Shown in pieces: positions 1 to 8,349 of a DNA stretch of 42,258 nt. This stretch comes from CAVEFW01 sp963643505 (GTDB lineage: Bacteria; Actinomycetota; Coriobacteriia; Coriobacteriales; Eggerthellaceae): positions 1-42,258 of the forward strand of contig CAVIKF010000014.1 in the NCBI GenBank assembly GCA_963643505.1, in the 5' to 3' direction. Positions within the stretch are counted from its first letter, which is position 1. Every line of letters starts with the position of its first letter. The notes under the pieces were generated by a model that made no database searches, was not told where the DNA came from, and was given only the letters and a program-made list of their open reading frames with translations. A program made the translations under genes and the position numbers.

Positions 1-1
1 T

Positions 2-1201
2 GACTATTTCAACTGCCTCACCGTCGGGTCGGTCATGCGTCCCGTCACCGACAGCAAACTCGTATCCCGCGCGAAACTTTCCTACATCATCGATGCAACC
101 GCCGCACCGATTTGTATGATCGCGCCGGTCTCCTCATGGGCAGCCGCCGTCTCCGGTGTAGCGAGCGATCTTGACGTCGACGGTATCCAACTGTTCATCA
201 GCGCCATCCCGTTCAACTTCTATTCACTTCTGACCATCGCCTTCGTTGTCGTCATCGTCATCATGGGTTTCGATTACGGTCCTATGGCCAAAGCGGAACT
301 CGAGGCATACCGATCTGGTGACATCGGGTCCCTCGGCAACGACCAACCTATCGTCGAGAAGCGTGCAAGCCTTTGGGACATGCTCATCCCCGTCATCATC
401 CTGATTATCTGCTGCATCATCGGAATGCTCTATGTCGGCGGTTTCTTCGACCCCGAGTCTGGGTACTGCGGCGACGTCATCAACGCGTTCGGCAACACCG
501 ACGCCTTCGTCGGCTTGCCTTGGGGTTGCGTCATCGCGCTGATTGTCTCCATCATCTACCTGCTCATCCGCCGCGTCGTCAACTTCAAGGACGCGATGGA
601 GTGCTTGACGGTCGGCTTCCATTCCATGTGCCCCGCCATCCTGATCTTGACGCTGGCCATCACCCTCAAGGACATGACCGGTCTGCTCGGCGCGGATGTG
701 TTTGTTGCTGGCGCCATGGAAGGCGTTGCCGGCGGCCTGTTCAACATGCTTCCCGCCATCATCTTCCTTGTTGCCGCGTTCCTGGCGTTTGCCACCGGCA
801 CAAGCTGGGGCACGTTCGGCATCCTCATCCCGATCGTCCTCCCCATCTTCGCAAACGACCCCACGCTGCTCACTATCGGCATCTCTGCTTGCCTCGCCGG
901 TGCTGTGTGCGGTGACCATTGCAGCCCCATCTCGGACACAACCGTCATGGCATCCGCTGGAGCCAATGTCAACCACATCACGCATGTCAGCACCCAGTTG
1001 CCCTACGCTATAACCGTCGCGGCTATCAGCTTCGTGTGCTTTATCGTCGCTGGATTTGTCCAAAACGCGGTTATCTGCCTCATCCTTGGTGTCGTTCTCG
1101 TCGTTGTCGTCCTCTTCGTCCTCAAAAAGACCATCGGCAAGACCATCAACGGCGAGATGTTCGAAGGAGAAGTCCCCTCCGTCGAGAAGATTTCCGCATA
1201 A
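2..1201 (+). CDS. Na+/H+ antiporter NhaC family, C-terminal part
   Basis: The reading frame is open from the first bases of the window, so the 5' end lies outside; 399 residues are visible. The protein is a hydrophobic polytopic membrane protein. Its first residues read DYFNCLTVGSVMRPVTD, followed by IIDATAAPICMIAPVSSWAA, which I recognise as the conserved core of the NhaC Na+/H+ antiporter family. Later signatures are GTSWGTFGILIPIVLPI and CGDHCSPISDTTVMAS, also typical of NhaC-like carriers. Expected role: exchange of cytoplasmic Na+ (or an organic cation or acid) for external H+ at the plasma membrane. Substrate specificity within this family varies and cannot be read from sequence. A strong hairpin follows the stop codon, and the next gene is convergent. 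Confidence 0.88.
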   Translation, partial: DYFNCLTVGSVMRPVTDSKLVSRAKLSYIIDATAAPICMIAPVSSWAAAVSGVASDLDVDGIQLFISAIPFNFYSLLTIAFVVVIVIMGFDYGPMAKAELEAYRSGDIGSLGNDQPIVEKRASLWDMLIPVIILIICCIIGMLYVGGFFDPESGYCGDVINAFGNTDAFVGLPWGCVIALIVSIIYLLIRRVVNFKDAMECLTVGFHSMCPAILILTLAITLKDMTGLLGADVFVAGAMEGVAGGLFNMLPAIIFLVAAFLAFATGTSWGTFGILIPIVLPIFANDPTLLTIGISACLAGAVCGDHCSPISDTTVMASAGANVNHITHVSTQLPYAITVAAISFVCFIVAGFVQNAVICLILGVVLVVVVLFVLKKTIGKTINGEMFEGEVPSVEKISA

Positions 1202-1224
1202 AAGGTAAAAACCCAAACAACGAG

Positions 1225-1256
1225 AGAAGGCCCCCGGTGGTGGGGCCTTCTTCGTT
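1225..1256 (+). terminator. Intrinsic terminator after nhaC-like gene, possibly bidirectional
   Basis: A perfect 10-bp stem (1225-1234 with 1242-1251, AGAAGGCCCC/GGGGCCTTCT) encloses a 7-nt loop and is followed by a short T-rich tail. It sits between the antiporter and the convergent paaK-like gene, so it may end transcripts from both strands. Confidence 0.75.
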
Positions 1257-1293
1257 TGCGTGATAGCTTAAGCGACGGTCTGAGACAAACGGC

Positions 1294-2529
1294 TTAGTAG
1301 CGATCGTCAAAGATACGCTTGGTCTTCTTTTCGCTGCGGGGCAAGTCGCCTACGGGAACGGCCTTCGGAACAGGCGTCATGCCGATTTTGGCCTTGAACA
1401 CCACGGCGAGATTCTGTTCGATTTGGGGCCACTCGTCCTCGGGAGCATCAGACTCGAAGTAGAGGTTGAGGTTGTCACGGCCATTCTCGTTGTTGATGTA
1501 GACCTGGTACTCGCTCGAGCATCCGTCCGTAAACGCGATGCATTCCTCGATGAGTGCCGGGAAGATATTGCAACCGCGAACCTTGACCATGTCGTCGGTG
1601 CGTCCGGTGATGATGTCGATGCGAGGATGCTTGGAACCGCACTCACATTCACCCGGGACGATGCGGGAGAGGTCGTGGGTACGGAAACGGATGAGCGGTG
1701 CGCCCTCTTTCTGGAGAGTCGTAAGGACGATCTCGCCCTCTTCGCCATCGGGGAGCAACTCACCGGTCTCGGGATCGACGATCTCGACATAAACGTAGTC
1801 GGACCAGATATGCATAGCGCTGTCGGCCTTGCAGTTGATGCCAATACCAGGACCGTACACCTCGGTCAGTCCGTAGATGTCATACAACTCGATACCGAGC
1901 TCATCGGAGATGCGCTTGCGCATCTTCTCGCCCCAACGCTCAGAGCCGATAACGCCCTTCTTAAGCGCAATCTTGTCCTGGAGGTTGTTCTTCTTGATCT
2001 CCTCGGCCATAAGCAGGGCAAATGAGCTGGTTGCGCAAAGGACGGTCGATTGGAAGTCTTGGAGGAACTGAAGTTGTTTGGCGGTGTTGCCAGAACCCAT
2101 GGGAACGGCCATGGCGCCTAAGCGCTCGGCGCCCGCTTGGAAGCCGGTTCCTGCGGTCCAAAGGCCATAGCCCGTCGTGATCTGGATAACGTCCTCGGGC
2201 GTGCACCCCGCATACTCGTAGCAGCGTGCAAACATGTTCGCCCAGTCATCGATGTCTTTCTTGGTGTAGGGGATGACGACCGGCGTACCCGTCGTGCCCG
2301 ACGAGCTGTGGATGCGTACAATCTCTTCCTTTGGCACCGCGGCAAGCCCCAGCGGATAGGCCTCGCGCAGATCGGCCTTCTCCGTGAAGGGGAGCTTCTC
2401 GAAATCTTCCTGGGTTTTCACCCCAGAGAGGTCGATGCCCTCGTATTTCTTCGCGTAAAAGGGGCTGCGGTCCTTCAGAGTCTTGAATTGGGCAACAATC
2501 ATGTCCAATTGTTCTTGGGTCATTTTCAT
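1294..2529 (-). CDS. paaK: Phenylacetate-CoA ligase-like adenylate-forming enzyme
   Basis: A 411-residue member of the adenylate-forming superfamily (PaaK/COG1541), close to the usual ~430 residues. It activates phenylacetate or indoleacetate-type acids with ATP and CoA, and could also run toward the free acid. Visible motifs: the phosphate-binding loop SSSGTTGTPVV near residues 75-85, YGLTEVYGPG near the middle, RFRTHDLSRI, and GRTDDMVKVRGCNIFP in the hinge/C-terminal region. The start was set at ATG 2529, since GAAGGA lies 8 nt upstream; an in-frame extension to 2607 has no ribosome site. The gene lies downstream of iorAB, a common partnership in anaerobes that ferment aromatic amino acids. 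It has a good promoter of its own just upstream. Confidence 0.9.
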   Translation of the reverse strand: MKMTQEQLDMIVAQFKTLKDRSPFYAKKYEGIDLSGVKTQEDFEKLPFTEKADLREAYPLGLAAVPKEEIVRIHSSSGTTGTPVVIPYTKKDIDDWANMFARCYEYAGCTPEDVIQITTGYGLWTAGTGFQAGAERLGAMAVPMGSGNTAKQLQFLQDFQSTVLCATSSFALLMAEEIKKNNLQDKIALKKGVIGSERWGEKMRKRISDELGIELYDIYGLTEVYGPGIGINCKADSAMHIWSDYVYVEIVDPETGELLPDGEEGEIVLTTLQKEGAPLIRFRTHDLSRIVPGECECGSKHPRIDIITGRTDDMVKVRGCNIFPALIEECIAFTDGCSSEYQVYINNENGRDNLNLYFESDAPEDEWPQIEQNLAVVFKAKIGMTPVPKAVPVGDLPRSEKKTKRIFDDRY

Positions 2530-2568
2530 AGCGATCGTCCTTCTTCTTTCTCTATCGCAATGGAGTGC

Positions 2569-2597
2569 ATTGTACGCTACTTTGCGAGAGCCCTCAA
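2569..2597 (-). promoter_or_regulatory. Predicted sigma-70-type promoter of paaK
   Basis: On the minus strand, TTGAGG (2592-2597) is followed after exactly 17 nt by TACAAT (2569-2574), 39 nt before the paaK start codon. This is one of the better -35/-10 pairs in the window and suggests that paaK can be transcribed independently of iorAB. Confidence 0.6.
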
Positions 2598-2657
2598 AGA
2601 GCCACAAGACTCAAAATGGAAGGTATCGCTTATCGAAGAAAAGGACCCGCCCGACAA

Positions 2658-2701
2658 GCGAGCAGGCACGCCCCGATGAGCGAGCAGGCACGCCCCGATG
2701 A
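2658..2701. repeat. 22-bp tandem repeat, two copies
   Basis: Two perfect head-to-tail copies of a 22-bp unit beginning GCGAGCAGGCACGCCCC occupy 2658-2679 and 2680-2701, and the first bases of a third copy follow. They lie in the 193-bp spacer between iorB and paaK, upstream of the predicted paaK promoter. No palindromic operator character is obvious. Confidence 0.85.
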
Positions 2702-2722
2702 GCGAATCTGTCTTTGGTTTTT

Positions 2723-3322
2723 CTAGCAGCGTGAAAGAGCGATGTCGATAGCGTTCAGGTTGAGGTCGACAAATCTCGGCTTGACGCAGACGCGAATCGC
2801 CTCCCGCAAGTCGTCGATGGTCAGGGGAAGGCATCCTGTGTCAAGAGCGGCTGCCAGCAATACCGTGTTGAGAGCCCTCGTTGTTCCAATCTGGGCCAGA
2901 ATGGGAGCCTCGTCGACGACGATGAGCCGGGCAGGGGTACCTTCAAGGGACTTCTCGAGATTGCCTAAAACGTCCGCGGCACGATAAGGCGCGCCCGACA
3001 AGGAAGCCGTGACCGGTTGGACCGGCGTACTCGCGGTGACGATGGTCCCCTCAGGCGAAAGGAAGGGCAACGCTCGAGCAGCCTCGCCGGGCTCAAAGGC
3101 GACGATGAGATCCGCGGACCCCGCCGCAAGCAGGGACGACTGGACGTCCTCGCCCTTGTCGGCCATGCGCACATGGCTCGTCACGGTGCCACCGCGTTGG
3201 GCCATGCCGATGGTCTCGGCGCTACGCACAGCCCATCCCTTCTCTTGTGCGGCTTGAGCCAAAATCTTTGCAGCCAGAACCGTACCCTGGCCACCGATGC
3301 CCGAAAGAAGAATGTTCAACAT
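2723..3322 (-). CDS. iorB: Indolepyruvate ferredoxin oxidoreductase, beta subunit
   Basis: A 199-residue protein of the pyruvate/2-oxoacid:ferredoxin oxidoreductase gamma-domain family. The N-terminus LLSGIGGQGTVLAAKILAQA is the diagnostic glycine-rich motif. It continues with SAETIGMAQRGGTVTSHVR, the conserved segment of IorB and related gamma domains. Together with IorA it forms the cytoplasmic enzyme that oxidatively decarboxylates aryl-pyruvates to aryl-acetyl-CoA. AAGGAGGAG lies just upstream of the ATG, and only 3 nt separate it from the iorA stop, so the two are translationally coupled. Its length is usual for the family. Confidence 0.93.
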   Translation of the reverse strand: MLNILLSGIGGQGTVLAAKILAQAAQEKGWAVRSAETIGMAQRGGTVTSHVRMADKGEDVQSSLLAAGSADLIVAFEPGEAARALPFLSPEGTIVTASTPVQPVTASLSGAPYRAADVLGNLEKSLEGTPARLIVVDEAPILAQIGTTRALNTVLLAAALDTGCLPLTIDDLREAIRVCVKPRFVDLNLNAIDIALSRC

Positions 3323-3325
3323 GGT

Positions 3326-5284
3326 TTACTCCTCCTTCTTTGCGGCAGAAATCGAACCAAAGGGACAAACCTGGGTACAAAGACCACACCCGTTGCACAA
3401 GGAACGGTCGATAAAGGCTTGACCCCGCTTCTTGCTCTTCGGGCCTGCGGCATCCACATCAAACCCGATACCCGGACACCCAATCTCGGTGATACATTTC
3501 TTGCACCCCGTGCAGGTCTGGGGGTCGATCGTCACAGGTATATCCGGCTTCTTCAATTGGACGCAGGGACTCTCGAACACGAGAGCGGAAGGACCCGGGA
3601 AGTCGATAGCCACAGCTGCTGCAGCCTTCGCCTGTTCGTGGTCGAGTGGATTCGCTCGGACGATGCATTCGACACCAAGGGCTTCGAGCACCGCAGGGAT
3701 GCTGATAGGCTTGCGTCTCTCGCCCATGAGCGTGACACCCGTGCCAGGGTGGGGTTGGCTACCTGTCATGGCAGTGGTGGCGTTGTCGAGCACGACGACA
3801 GTGATGTCATGACCGTTGTATACGGCATTGGCAACGCCGGTCATACCGCTGGCAAAGAAGGTGGAATCACCAACGAACGCGATCTGTTTCTTTTCCGGCT
3901 CAGCAACGGAGAAACCTTGGGCCATGGTGATGCCGGCGCCCATGCACAAGCAGGTATCCGTGGTGTACAGCGGAGCAGCATTTCCCAGGGTATAACATCC
4001 GATATCGCCGCAGTACACGGCCTCGCGCTTTCCAAGGGCCTGCTTGATTGCGTAAAAACTGCCACGATGGGGGCAACCGGCGCAAAGAACCGGAGGGCGA
4101 ACCGGCAAAGGCGTATCCTCGGGCGCTTGATAGGAATAGGGGCTCCCCGGCAACACGAGTTGTTCGAACAGGGGACCAAGACCGCTTGGCGCATAGGCGT
4201 CAAAGAACGCGACGAGGCGGGCAGCGCAGTCATCGACATCGTTCTCGCCGCGGTCTCGCGTGTGGCCTGTCAACTTGCCAAGCACGTCGTAACCGGCGTG
4301 AATCTCACCAGCAAGCTTGCGCATCTCATCCTCGATGACGAAGTCAAGCTCCTCGAACACGATGACGATGTCAAGCCCGCAGGCGAAATCCGCCGCAGCC
4401 TCCCGGGGAAACGGATAGGGGGTGCCAATTTGCATGAACCGATAGGCAGGAAGGTTGGCCCCAAGCGTGTTGCTACGCTCCTCGAGCATCGAGAGGGCGT
4501 CACGCACGTAGGAAGCGGAAATGCCTCCAGCCATGATGCCAAGGCGAGGACATCCTTGCTCCTCCTTGCCGCCTTCAATAACAACGTTAAAGCGGGAGAG
4601 CAGAGGGTCGGAGCCGAAATCTGTCGCCATAGACTCAAGACGGCGATTTATCTCGTCATGTGCTTGGTAACTACGACGAGGGAAAATAATCCACTTCGGA
4701 TCCTTGACGAACCCTTCTTCGGGAACGGGAGTCGCGACCGTCTTATCCTCCACCTCGAAAAAGGCGCTCGCATGGCACACACGAGTCGTCGGGCGGACGA
4801 TGACCGGCGTATGGTAGCGTTCAGACAAATCGAAAGCGGCCTTCATCATCTCCGCGCCTTGCTCCGGCGTAGCGGGATCAAGCACCGGGACCTTGGCAAA
4901 CGCGGCAAAGCGGCGGGTATCCTGCTCGGTTTGGGAGCTGATAGGACCCGGATCGTCGGCGACAAACAAGACCATGCCGCCACCTGTACCGACATAGTTG
5001 ACGGACAACAACGCGTCTGCTGCCACGTTCATGCCCATCTGTTTGCAGGTATACAAGGTCCGCGCACCCGCATAGGACGCGCCGCACAACATCTCAAGAG
5101 CAGCCTTCTCGTTGGTGGACCATTCGACGTGCACGCCCTCCGCAGACCCGTCTGCGCGACGGGCCGCTACGGTCTCGATAACCTCGGAGGACGGCGTACC
5201 AGGATAACCCGCCACGACACGCACGCCGGCCTCCAAGGCGGCGCATGCGAACGCCGCGTTGGCCATGAGCAGCTTCTTTGTCAC
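3326..5284 (-). CDS. iorA: Indolepyruvate ferredoxin oxidoreductase, alpha subunit
   Basis: A 652-residue TPP- and [4Fe-4S]-dependent subunit that decarboxylates indolepyruvate, phenylpyruvate or hydroxyphenylpyruvate. The N-terminal pyrimidine-binding domain carries GYPGTPSSEV (about 26-35). The TPP-binding domain has CAGCPHRG, GDIGCYTLG and GDSTFFASGMTG followed by DNATTAMTG. The last 66 residues are a two-cluster ferredoxin domain with cysteines near 591, 594, 597, 603 and 630, 633, 636, 640. I prefer the GTG at 5282-5284, because AGAGGGA lies upstream and the protein then begins VTKKLLMANAAF. An upstream in-frame GTG at 5350 would add 22 residues that are not typical of the family. iorB follows 3 nt downstream. 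Confidence 0.94.
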   Translation of the reverse strand: MTKKLLMANAAFACAALEAGVRVVAGYPGTPSSEVIETVAARRADGSAEGVHVEWSTNEKAALEMLCGASYAGARTLYTCKQMGMNVAADALLSVNYVGTGGGMVLFVADDPGPISSQTEQDTRRFAAFAKVPVLDPATPEQGAEMMKAAFDLSERYHTPVIVRPTTRVCHASAFFEVEDKTVATPVPEEGFVKDPKWIIFPRRSYQAHDEINRRLESMATDFGSDPLLSRFNVVIEGGKEEQGCPRLGIMAGGISASYVRDALSMLEERSNTLGANLPAYRFMQIGTPYPFPREAAADFACGLDIVIVFEELDFVIEDEMRKLAGEIHAGYDVLGKLTGHTRDRGENDVDDCAARLVAFFDAYAPSGLGPLFEQLVLPGSPYSYQAPEDTPLPVRPPVLCAGCPHRGSFYAIKQALGKREAVYCGDIGCYTLGNAAPLYTTDTCLCMGAGITMAQGFSVAEPEKKQIAFVGDSTFFASGMTGVANAVYNGHDITVVVLDNATTAMTGSQPHPGTGVTLMGERRKPISIPAVLEALGVECIVRANPLDHEQAKAAAAVAIDFPGPSALVFESPCVQLKKPDIPVTIDPQTCTGCKKCITEIGCPGIGFDVDAAGPKSKKRGQAFIDRSLCNGCGLCTQVCPFGSISAAKKEE

Positions 5285-5399
5285 GATAATCCCATTCCCT
5301 CTACATACCGACGAAAGCATGGTCACGTCTCGAGTGCTACGACCATGCACAAAATCAAGGCGACGAGGCCGATAACGCGACCCCTTCGCCGCATCTACA

Positions 5400-5867
5400 T
5401 TAGGCCTCGGCCATAGCCGCCTTGTAATCGATGATCTTTTGGCGACAGGTGTCGCAATTTGTGCCCATCATCTGAACCGCAAGGATGGCGGCGTTCTTCG
5501 CACCGTTAATAGCGACAGTGGCAACCGGCACGCCGCTCGGCATCTGAACCATGGACAACAGGCTGTCAAGACCCCCCAAGTCGCTTGTCTTCATCGGGAC
5601 GGCGATGACCGGGCACGGCGTGTACGCGGCAACGACTCCTCCGAGGTGTGCAGCTTTGCCGGCGGCGGCGATGACGACCTTGATGCCCCTCTCGTGGGCG
5701 GTACTTGCCCACTCGTGGACCTCGAGGGGCTTGCGATGGGCGCTCGCGACCTTGACCTCATAGGCCACTCCGAACTCGTCGAGTTGCTTCATGCATGCTT
5801 CCATGGTGGGCATATCGCTGGTGGAACCCATGATGATGCCGACAACAGGGGTTTTCTCGTCTGTCAT
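5400..5867 (-). CDS. purE: N5-carboxyaminoimidazole ribonucleotide mutase (class I PurE)
   Basis: A 155-residue protein of the expected PurE length. It begins with the signature GIIMGSTSDMPTM and carries SAHRKP at 42-47, containing the catalytic histidine, plus AAAGKAAHLGGVVAAYT and the region GLDSLLSMVQMPSGVPVATV. It converts N5-CAIR to CAIR in de novo purine synthesis. No purK or other purine gene is visible nearby; instead iorA starts 115 nt downstream on the same strand with no obvious terminator between them. GAAAGGACGAGAG precedes the ATG. Confidence 0.95.
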   Translation of the reverse strand: MTDEKTPVVGIIMGSTSDMPTMEACMKQLDEFGVAYEVKVASAHRKPLEVHEWASTAHERGIKVVIAAAGKAAHLGGVVAAYTPCPVIAVPMKTSDLGGLDSLLSMVQMPSGVPVATVAINGAKNAAILAVQMMGTNCDTCRQKIIDYKAAMAEA

Positions 5868-5947
5868 TCTCTCGTCCTTTCAATGGGGTCGAACCGCCAT
5901 GAACACATGGTATGCATGCCGATTTCAACACTTTTCTCGCGGACCAT

Positions 5948-5976
5948 AGTATAACGCGTGCGGCAGATTCACGAAG
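5948..5976 (-). promoter_or_regulatory. Predicted purE promoter
   Basis: On the minus strand, TATACT (5948-5953) forms a good -10 box. A weak -35-like TTCGTG lies 16 nt upstream and falls inside the first copy of the 18-bp direct repeat. The distance to the purE ATG is about 80 nt. Confidence 0.45.
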
Positions 5977-6003
5977 TCCTCCGAACTCACGAAGTCCTCC
6001 GAA
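5969..6003. repeat. Direct repeat of 17 bp at 18-bp spacing between divergent promoters
   Basis: TCACGAAGTCCTCCGAA occurs at 5969-5985 and again at 5987-6003. The repeats lie between purE (minus) and the MFS gene (plus), overlap the putative -35 of purE and sit just upstream of the putative -35 of the MFS gene. That placement would suit an operator, but similar tandem duplications occur in many other spacers here. Confidence 0.75.
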
Positions 6004-6007
6004 AGGG

Positions 6008-6036
6008 TTACGCTCAGCGGGAAAATTCGGTACCAT
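6008..6036 (+). promoter_or_regulatory. Predicted promoter of the MFS exporter
   Basis: TTACGC (6008-6013), a 17-nt spacer and TACCAT (6031-6036) lie about 28 nt upstream of the start codon. Both boxes are imperfect matches. Confidence 0.35.
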
Positions 6037-6063
6037 TCGCACCATATGCACAGAGGAGGAATC

Positions 6064-7467
6064 ATGATCGAAAACGCAAACGCCAAACCTAAGCAGATGA
6101 GGCTGTACATCCTGTTCGCCATCGTAGTGTTTGGCACGGCGTTGGGCAACCTATCCCAAACGGCGGTCAACTCGATGCTAGGCAGCATAGACGCAGATTT
6201 TGGCATCGACGCAAGCCTCGGCCAATGGCTCACCACCTCCTACATGCTCGTCGTCGGCATCACCGTTCCCGCAGTCACCTTCATTTCCCGACGCCTCACT
6301 ACGCGCGCCGTCTGTCTTGTCGCGTTCCTGTTCCTTCTCGTAGGCTCCGCCTTGAACCTGTTTGCAGCAACGGATTCGTTTTGGCTCATGGTCACAGGAC
6401 GTATATTGCAAGCTGTTTCCGCAGGTATAACCATGCCTCTCGTCCAAGCGATAGCAACCGTGCGATTCCCCGCAGGACAACGCGCGACCGCCATGGGCAT
6501 CGCGGGTATTGCACTCGGTTTTGCGCCCAACATCGGCCCCGTGCTCGGAGGCGTCATGACGGATGTTTGGGGATGGCGCAGCTTCTTTGCGCTGCTCTCG
6601 ATCTTGACGCTCGTGCTTGTCGCGGCAACGCTTATCGGCATCGAGGGCGACTCAAAGGGAAGCAACACCGATGAAGGCGCGACGCTTGATACCCCCTCCC
6701 TCATCTATTCGACTTTGGGGTTTGGCGGATTGTTGCTGGCGATCTCGAACGCAAGCAGCATGGATCTGACCAGCCCGATGCTTTGGGCGCCCGCCATCGT
6801 GGGTGTCCTGTTCATCATCCTGTTCTTCCGTCGCCAAGCCACGGCTTCCCAACCCTTGGTAAGCCTTGACATCTTCCGTTACGGCCCCTTCGTCAACGGT
6901 ATGCTCGCCCAATGCGCGCTCATGATGTCATACCTTGGAATCACGTTGCTTTTGTCGATGTACTGGCAAGATCTCTGCGGCGGATCCGCGACGGAAAGCG
7001 GTCTTATATTCATCCCTGCCACGATTGCGGCGTTGTTTCTCAATCCACTTGCTGGTATCGCGACCGACCGATATGGCGTCCGCCCCGTCGCCTTGATCGG
7101 CGGAACCTCATTGGCAATCGGAGCCATCGGGGCCGTATTCATGGACGCGACGACCCCGCTTTGGCTCGTTGCCCTCATTCAACTCGTCCGCGGCATGGGT
7201 ATGAGCATACTCATGGGCCCCACAATGAGCTATTCGCTTGCAAGCCTTCCCCAAGAAATAACTATGGACGGAAGCTCGTTTATAGTGCTCATACGACAGG
7301 CATGCGCAAGCCTCGGCACCGCCGCGATGGTGTTGCTCGTATCGATGCTGGCACCCCTTGCGGCAACGGGCACCATCGGAGCCGCCCTTCCCTACCAGGT
7401 AGCCTTCCTATTTTCTGCCCTGTTCGCCGTCGTGATGTGGGTCATCATCGTTGCACGTATCAAGTAG
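6064..7467 (+). CDS. MFS transporter, DHA2 (EmrB/QacA) family drug exporter
   Basis: A 467-residue, highly hydrophobic membrane protein with the length and layout of 14-helix DHA2 carriers. The early LGQWLTTSYMLVVGITVPAV and the motif-C-like FAPNIGPVLGGVMTDVWGW are hallmarks of EmrB/QacA proton-coupled exporters. Later there is DRYGVRPVALIGG, a repeat of the loop motif. It probably expels hydrophobic compounds or drugs across the plasma membrane; the substrate cannot be told. The start is ATG 6064, with AGAGGAGGA 4 nt upstream; an upstream in-frame codon at 6046 lies before the ribosome site. It diverges from purE. Confidence 0.88.
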   Translation: MIENANAKPKQMRLYILFAIVVFGTALGNLSQTAVNSMLGSIDADFGIDASLGQWLTTSYMLVVGITVPAVTFISRRLTTRAVCLVAFLFLLVGSALNLFAATDSFWLMVTGRILQAVSAGITMPLVQAIATVRFPAGQRATAMGIAGIALGFAPNIGPVLGGVMTDVWGWRSFFALLSILTLVLVAATLIGIEGDSKGSNTDEGATLDTPSLIYSTLGFGGLLLAISNASSMDLTSPMLWAPAIVGVLFIILFFRRQATASQPLVSLDIFRYGPFVNGMLAQCALMMSYLGITLLLSMYWQDLCGGSATESGLIFIPATIAALFLNPLAGIATDRYGVRPVALIGGTSLAIGAIGAVFMDATTPLWLVALIQLVRGMGMSILMGPTMSYSLASLPQEITMDGSSFIVLIRQACASLGTAAMVLLVSMLAPLAATGTIGAALPYQVAFLFSALFAVVMWVIIVARIK

Positions 7468-7505
7468 GCAACAAAAGAAGCGGGGGTCTTTGAGACAAAC
7501 TGGAA

Positions 7506-7603
7506 CCTAAGGCGCCTCTTTCCTGGTCCGAATGGCCTCTCGCCTAAGGCGCCTCTTTCCTGGTCCGAATAGCCTCTCGCCCAAGGCGCCTCTTTTCTCT
7601 AGC
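7506..7603. repeat. 37-bp tandem repeat, about 2.6 copies
   Basis: The unit starting CCTAAGGCGCCTCTTTCC begins at 7506 and 7543, and degenerately at 7580 with CCCAAGG. The first two copies differ at a single base inside the unit. The array fills most of the 173-bp spacer between two convergent genes (MFS exporter and pth). No clear terminator is visible in the rest of the spacer. Confidence 0.85.
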
Positions 7604-7640
7604 CCAAATAACTTCTTGCCCAACCGCCAGCCATGCTTTT

Positions 7641-8198
7641 TCAGTTGTACTTCTGCTGCGCTTTCGCAAGACCGTTTTCGATGAGGAACAGGGTCGCCTC
7701 GGCCGCCAACCCCGTCGCTTGGGCAAAATCGTCAGCAGCCTCCTTCTTGGGGAGGGAGAGCACGTAGTCCGCGACGTTCATGCGTCCTGGAGGACGTCCG
7801 ATACCGCAACGCACACGATACCAGTCACGTGTAGCGAGTTTATCGCAGATGGAACGCAAGCCGTTGTGCCCCGCATGTCCTCCACCGAATTTGATACGTA
7901 TCGTCCCTGGATCGATATCAAGCTCGTCATGGATGACGATAAGGTGGTCGGGGTCGACTTTGTATGTCGCGCACAACTGCTTCACCGGACCACCGCTGAC
8001 GTTCATAAAGCTTTGCGGCATGGCCAACACGACATCCTCGCCGCGATACACGCCTTTGCCCGTCTTCGCTCCACACTCGCTCTTCCAATAGCGCACGCCG
8101 ATCTCCTCCGCGATGAGCGCGATGGTGTCAAAGCCGGCGTTATGGCGCGTATGTGCATATTCCTCACCCGGATTTCCCAGGCCAACGATGAGATACAA
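7641..8198 (-). CDS. pth: Peptidyl-tRNA hydrolase
   Basis: A 185-residue enzyme that releases tRNA from peptidyl-tRNA dropped by stalled ribosomes. It shows YLIVGLGNPGEEY at the N-terminus, RHNAGF with the catalytic histidine near residue 19, PQSFMNVSGGPV, HDELDIDPGTIRIKFGGGHAGHNGL and the RVRCGIGRPPGR motif. I chose the TTG at 8196-8198: GAGGAG lies 6 nt upstream, and this start gives the canonical N-terminus and family length. The open frame extends further upstream but without homology. It follows prs by 151 nt on the same strand; prs-pth linkage is common in Gram-positive bacteria, although the usual intervening ctc/rplY gene is absent. Confidence 0.95.
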   Translation of the reverse strand: MYLIVGLGNPGEEYAHTRHNAGFDTIALIAEEIGVRYWKSECGAKTGKGVYRGEDVVLAMPQSFMNVSGGPVKQLCATYKVDPDHLIVIHDELDIDPGTIRIKFGGGHAGHNGLRSICDKLATRDWYRVRCGIGRPPGRMNVADYVLSLPKKEAADDFAQATGLAAEATLFLIENGLAKAQQKYN

Positions 8199-8349
8199 AG
8201 AAAGCTCCTCAACAAAGAAATCGAAATTGAACGAAAGTCGGCAAGCGGGTCGCAAGCACGCAAACCCAAACTTGAACGCCAAGGCAGCATGCTCACGACC
8301 CGCACAACGTCAAACCGTCACGCGACACGACAGCGTCGCATGATCGTGG

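Noticed and set aside
3017..5416. A 799-codon open frame on the plus strand antisense to iorA/iorB.
   Set aside because: It lies in the antisense frame of well-recognised genes, has no ribosome site and reads as low-complexity Arg/His/Gly-rich sequence, an effect of GC-rich codon bias.
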